NCBI RefSeq assembly: GCF_008634025.1
Contig: NZ_PDCM01000001.1
Span: 2,663,501-2,727,500 of the forward strand
DNA length: 64,000 bases
Direction of reading: 5' to 3'
Source: Streptomyces albofaciens JCM 4342
GTDB taxonomy: Bacteria > Actinomycetota > Actinomycetes > Streptomycetales > Streptomycetaceae
The notes beneath the pieces are model-generated. The model was not told where the DNA came from and made no database searches. It saw only the letters and a list, made by a program, of their open reading frames with translations. Positions 61,334-64,000 of this stretch are shown one piece after another. Each line of letters starts with the position of its first letter. Position 1 is the stretch's first letter. A program made the translations under genes and the position numbers.

Positions 61334-61980
61334 CGCCGCCGCCCGACGAGCTGAAGGCGCTCGACCGTATGCCCGTCCATCGTCGGGACCGTGTCCGAGC
61401 GCTCGGTCTCCACCGTGAAGCCGTGTGTCTCCAGCAGGCCGCGCAGGTGGTCCGGCGTGGAGTGCCGGAAGACGCCGCCGTCGGGTGTTTCGAAGATGCC
61501 GTACGTGCCGTACCGGGACGCGTGGTCCTCGTACCGCGTCAGGTTGCGCCGGTCGCTTTGTAGCGGCACATCGCTCACGTACAGCACTCCGCCCGGCCGC
61601 ACCAGCCGTCCCAGCTCCCCGACGATCTCCTTCTGTGTCGCCGCTTCGGGCACGCAGGTCAGGACGGCGAACAGCAGGGCGGCCCCGAAACTCGCGTCCT
61701 CGAACGGCAGCGGCAACTCCGGACAGTGCGCGAGCCGGGCCTCCGGGTGCTCCCGCGCTCCCCGCTCCACGAGCGCCCGGGACACGTCCACGCCTTGTAC
61801 GTCCGCATAACCCGCCGCCACCAGCTCCGCGGTCAGCCGCCCGTACCCGCATCCGTAGTCCAGCACGGGCACGTCACGCGGCACGTACGTATCCAGCAGC
61901 TCCGGGTCCAGCGGGTGCGTGAAGGTCTTGGCGGCCCCGGTGGTTTCCCAGAAGCCTTGCGTCTTGCGCGGCGTCTCCAT
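61330..61980 (-). CDS. Class I SAM-dependent methyltransferase
   Basis: A 216-residue Rossmann methyltransferase. Motif I VLDYGCGYGRLTAEL (39-53), acidic end of strand 2 GVDVSRALVERG, motif IV region FGAALLFAVLTCVPE and post-motif LVRPGGVLYVSDVPL are all present. Resembles UbiE/Methyltransf_25 proteins. ATG at 61980. Convergent with the GNAT gene; target molecule unknown. Confidence 0.88.
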   Translation of the reverse strand: METPRKTQGFWETTGAAKTFTHPLDPELLDTYVPRDVPVLDYGCGYGRLTAELVAAGYADVQGVDVSRALVERGAREHPEARLAHCPELPLPFEDASFGAALLFAVLTCVPEAATQKEIVGELGRLVRPGGVLYVSDVPLQSDRRNLTRYEDHASRYGTYGIFETPDGGVFRHSTPDHLRGLLETHGFTVETERSDTVPTMDGHTVERLQLVGRRR

Positions 61981-62079
61981 GCCCGGAAGCTACCTCGGCC
62001 CCGGGGAATAGCCACCGGCCACGCGCGGTTGTCCGCGACTGTCCCCTTTCGCACGATCCCAAGTTGAGGAAACAGTTCC

Positions 62080-62814
62080 ATGCGCGTCGAGATCTGGGCC
62101 GATATCGCCTGCCCCTGGTGCTACATCGGCAAGGCACGCTTCGAGAAGGGCCTGGCCGCGTTCGCCCATCGGGACGAGGTGGAGATCGTGCACCGGTCCT
62201 TCGAGCTCGATCCGCAGGCGCCGGCGGCCGGGGACACGCCGGTGCTGGACATGCTGGCGGGCAAGTACGGGGTGTCGCGGGAGCAGGCCGAGGCCATGGA
62301 GGGCCGGGTGGCGGAGGCGGCGGCCGGGGAAGGGCTGGGGTACCGGTCCGACCGTATGCACGGGAACACGTTTGATCTGCACCGGCTGCTGCACCTGGCC
62401 AAGGAGCGCGGTGTGCAGGACGAGCTGCTCGGTGCGCTGTACCGGGCCAATTTCGCCGAGGCCCGGCCGCTGGGGGACGCGGAGGTGCTGACCGCCGTGG
62501 CGGTGGCGGCGGGGCTGGACGCCGACGAGGTGCGTCGGGTGCTGGCGGACGGGGACGCGTACGCCGAGGCGGTGCGGGCCGACGAGCGGGAGGCGGCGGA
62601 GCTGGGTGCCCGGGGTGTGCCGTTCTTCGTCATCGACCGGCGGTACGGGATCTCCGGCGGGCAGCCCGCCGAGGTGTTCCGGCAGGCGCTGGAGCAGGCG
62701 CGGGAAGAGCAGGTACGGGAGGAACGGGCGCGGGAGGAGCAGGCCGCCGAGGCGCCGGTGGGTGAGGGGGACGGATGTGGGGACGGGGTGTGCGTGCCCG
62801 GCGCCGGTGGCTGA
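62080..62814 (+). CDS. DsbA-family FrnE-like oxidoreductase
   Basis: A 244-residue thioredoxin-fold protein of the FrnE type. N-terminal strand VEIWADIACPWCYIGKARFEKGL contains the CPWC active site (Cys11, Cys14), followed by the helical insertion and a conserved GVPFFVIDRRYGISGGQP (cis-Pro region). No signal peptide, so cytosolic, as for FrnE. A C-terminal extension (about 205-244) is Arg/Glu-rich and ends in GDGCGDGVCVPG, a second cysteine pair that could be redox-active or bind metal. ATG at 62080. Confidence 0.9.
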   Translation: MRVEIWADIACPWCYIGKARFEKGLAAFAHRDEVEIVHRSFELDPQAPAAGDTPVLDMLAGKYGVSREQAEAMEGRVAEAAAGEGLGYRSDRMHGNTFDLHRLLHLAKERGVQDELLGALYRANFAEARPLGDAEVLTAVAVAAGLDADEVRRVLADGDAYAEAVRADEREAAELGARGVPFFVIDRRYGISGGQPAEVFRQALEQAREEQVREERAREEQAAEAPVGEGDGCGDGVCVPGAGG

Positions 62815-62861
62815 TTTCGGCGGCGTCGGCGCAGCGGCACGTCGCTGACCTGCGTAAATAA

Positions 62862-62881
62862 GGAGCGCTTGCCGCTGCTCC
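62862..62881 (+). promoter_or_regulatory. Small dyad upstream of the aminotransferase gene
   Basis: GGAGC (62862-62866) and GCTCC (62877-62881) flank a 10-base spacer in the only AT-rich stretch of the gap (TAAATA before, AAAGATATT after). Possible promoter/operator region. Confidence 0.3.
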
Positions 62882-62930
62882 AAAGATATTCGCCATGGAC
62901 GGCGTACGGTCGGGCGGCCACAGTGGGGTC

Positions 62931-63989
62931 ATGCAGCGCATCGAACCACTTGCGGGGGACCAGTTCGCGCCCCTGACGACGTACCTGAACACCGCCTCCA
63001 GCGGGCTGCTGCCCGCCCGGTCGGCCGCCGCCCTGCGCGCGGCCGTCGAGGAGTCCGGCTCCTACGGGACCATGGGGCTGGACTACTTCGGCCCGGCGGC
63101 GGCCTCGCGGGCCGCCTTCGCCCGGCTGATGCGCGTACCGCCGGAGCGTGTCGCGATCGGCGGCGCGGTGGCGGTGCACGTCGCGCTGATCGCCGGGTCG
63201 CTCCCGGAGGGGGCCGAAGTGCTGGTTCCCGAAGGGGAGTTCAGCTCGCTGGTCAATCCGTTCGCGGTCCGGCCGGGGATCAAGTTGCGTACCGCGCCGC
63301 TGGCGGACCTGGCCGACGCCGTCCGGCCCGGCACGGCGCTCGTCGCCTTCGCCGCCGTGCAGGCGCGGGACGGCCGGATCGCCGACCTGGACGCCGTACG
63401 GGCCGCCGCGCGGGCCCAGTGCGCGCGCACCCTCGTGGACGCCACCCAGGCCGCGGGCTGGCTGCCGCTGCGGGCCGGGGACTTCGACTATCTGGTGTGC
63501 GGCGCGTACAAGTGGCTGCTCTGCCCGCGCGGCACCTCCTTCCTGGTGTGTGGCGGAGAGCCGGAAAGCGACGGGCTCGACGCGCTGCACGCCGGGTGGG
63601 TGGCCGGCGCGGACCCGATGGAGGCCAACTACGGGCCCGTCCAGCGGCTCGCCGCCGACGCCCGCCGCTACGACGAGCCGCACGCCCACTACTCGTACGT
63701 CGGCGCCGAGCACTCCCTCGCCCTGCTGAACGAGCTGGGCGTCGAGACCGTGTACGCCCACGACCTCGCGCTGGCCGACCGCTACCGCGCGGGCCTCGCC
63801 GAACGCGGCCACACCCCGGTGCCCGCGCCCGGCTCGGCGATCGTGTCCGTGCCGGGGCTCGGGGACGCGGCGGAGCGGCTGGAGGCGGCGGGCGTACGGG
63901 TCGCCGTACGGGCGGGGCACCTGCGCGCCGCCTTCCATCTGTACAACTCGTCGGACGACGTGGACCGGCTGCTGGGGTTGCTGGACTGA
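62931..63989 (+). CDS. Class V aminotransferase-family PLP enzyme
   Basis: A 352-residue protein of the cysteine desulfurase/kynureninase-like fold. PLP lysine Lys194 in VCGAYKWLLCPRGTSF, and Asp170 in TLVDATQAAGW contacts the pyridine nitrogen. The N-terminal YLNTASSGLLP is the usual substrate loop. No cysteine in the C-terminal loop of desulfurases, so transamination, epimerisation or lyase activity is more likely. ATG at 62931 has GTGGGG upstream; an in-frame ATG at 62895 lacks a ribosome site. Ends 11 bases before the window edge. Confidence 0.88.
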   Translation: MQRIEPLAGDQFAPLTTYLNTASSGLLPARSAAALRAAVEESGSYGTMGLDYFGPAAASRAAFARLMRVPPERVAIGGAVAVHVALIAGSLPEGAEVLVPEGEFSSLVNPFAVRPGIKLRTAPLADLADAVRPGTALVAFAAVQARDGRIADLDAVRAAARAQCARTLVDATQAAGWLPLRAGDFDYLVCGAYKWLLCPRGTSFLVCGGEPESDGLDALHAGWVAGADPMEANYGPVQRLAADARRYDEPHAHYSYVGAEHSLALLNELGVETVYAHDLALADRYRAGLAERGHTPVPAPGSAIVSVPGLGDAAERLEAAGVRVAVRAGHLRAAFHLYNSSDDVDRLLGLLD

Positions 63990-64000
63990 GGGGAGGGGGA

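Overview
The window is chromosomal DNA from an actinomycete, almost certainly a Streptomyces. The evidence is the very high GC content, GTG/TTG starts, ATGA/GTGA stop-start overlaps, GGAGG-type ribosome sites, an actinobacterial Suf operon (sufR-B-D-Rieske-C-S-U-T), the OpcA partner of Zwf, and a gene order (carboxypeptidase, gap-pgk-tpiA-secG, pgi, pgl-opcA-zwf-tal-tkt, ctaB/ctaA, ABC exporter, suf, dapD, dapA) that I recall from the central chromosome of model streptomycetes. I recognised no tRNA, rRNA, CRISPR array, transposase or integrase.

Layout. 0-2.5 kb: 3' part of a secreted M14 zinc carboxypeptidase. 2.6-6.6 kb: lower glycolysis (gap, pgk, tpiA), then secG and an RbpA-family gene. 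6.8-16 kb: pgi and a small partner on the plus strand, converging on pgl-opcA-zwf-tal-tkt (oxidative and non-oxidative pentose phosphate pathway). They are separated by a 257-bp tandem duplication with strong dyad symmetry. 16.5-20.2 kb: heme O/heme A synthesis (ctaB, ctaA) with two accessory genes. 20.3-29.1 kb: an ABC exporter divergent from the Fe-S assembly operon. A CAAC-N6-GTTG operator sits on the sufR start, and a perfect 17-bp hairpin ends the operon. 29.1-37.4 kb: a VOC protein, an SMR pump with its TetR regulator, a frameshifted pseudogene, dapD, an unknown small-gene pair, an EI24 membrane protein, dapA and a secreted nuclease.

37.6-48.9 kb is more accessory. It holds a large acidic unknown protein, a serine peptidase with a small cysteine-containing companion, PhoX (with a PHO-box-like direct repeat), a luciferase-like oxidoreductase, a multiply frameshifted flavoprotein pseudogene beside a HAD-XRE-unknown-unknown cassette of lower GC, and a two-domain TerD protein. 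49-64 kb: a uronate/aldarate catabolic set (udh, kdgD, a TIM-barrel-like protein, another TIM-barrel-like protein, IclR, ketoglutarate-semialdehyde dehydrogenase), interrupted by a class F sortase with a secreted membrane-anchored protein and by a NarL-type two-component system. GNAT, methyltransferase, FrnE-like DsbA and class V aminotransferase genes follow.

Together the first half supplies carbon flux, NADPH, heme and Fe-S clusters. The second half handles phosphate scavenging, sugar acids and surface functions. A striking property of the right half is short in-frame tandem repeats (6, 12, 18 and 24 bp) inserted in otherwise ordinary proteins, plus a 27-bp intergenic repeat. The best candidates for undescribed biology are the 44.4-47.5 kb cassette, the peptidase/companion pair at 39.3-40.9 kb, and the structured duplication at 8.8-9.3 kb.
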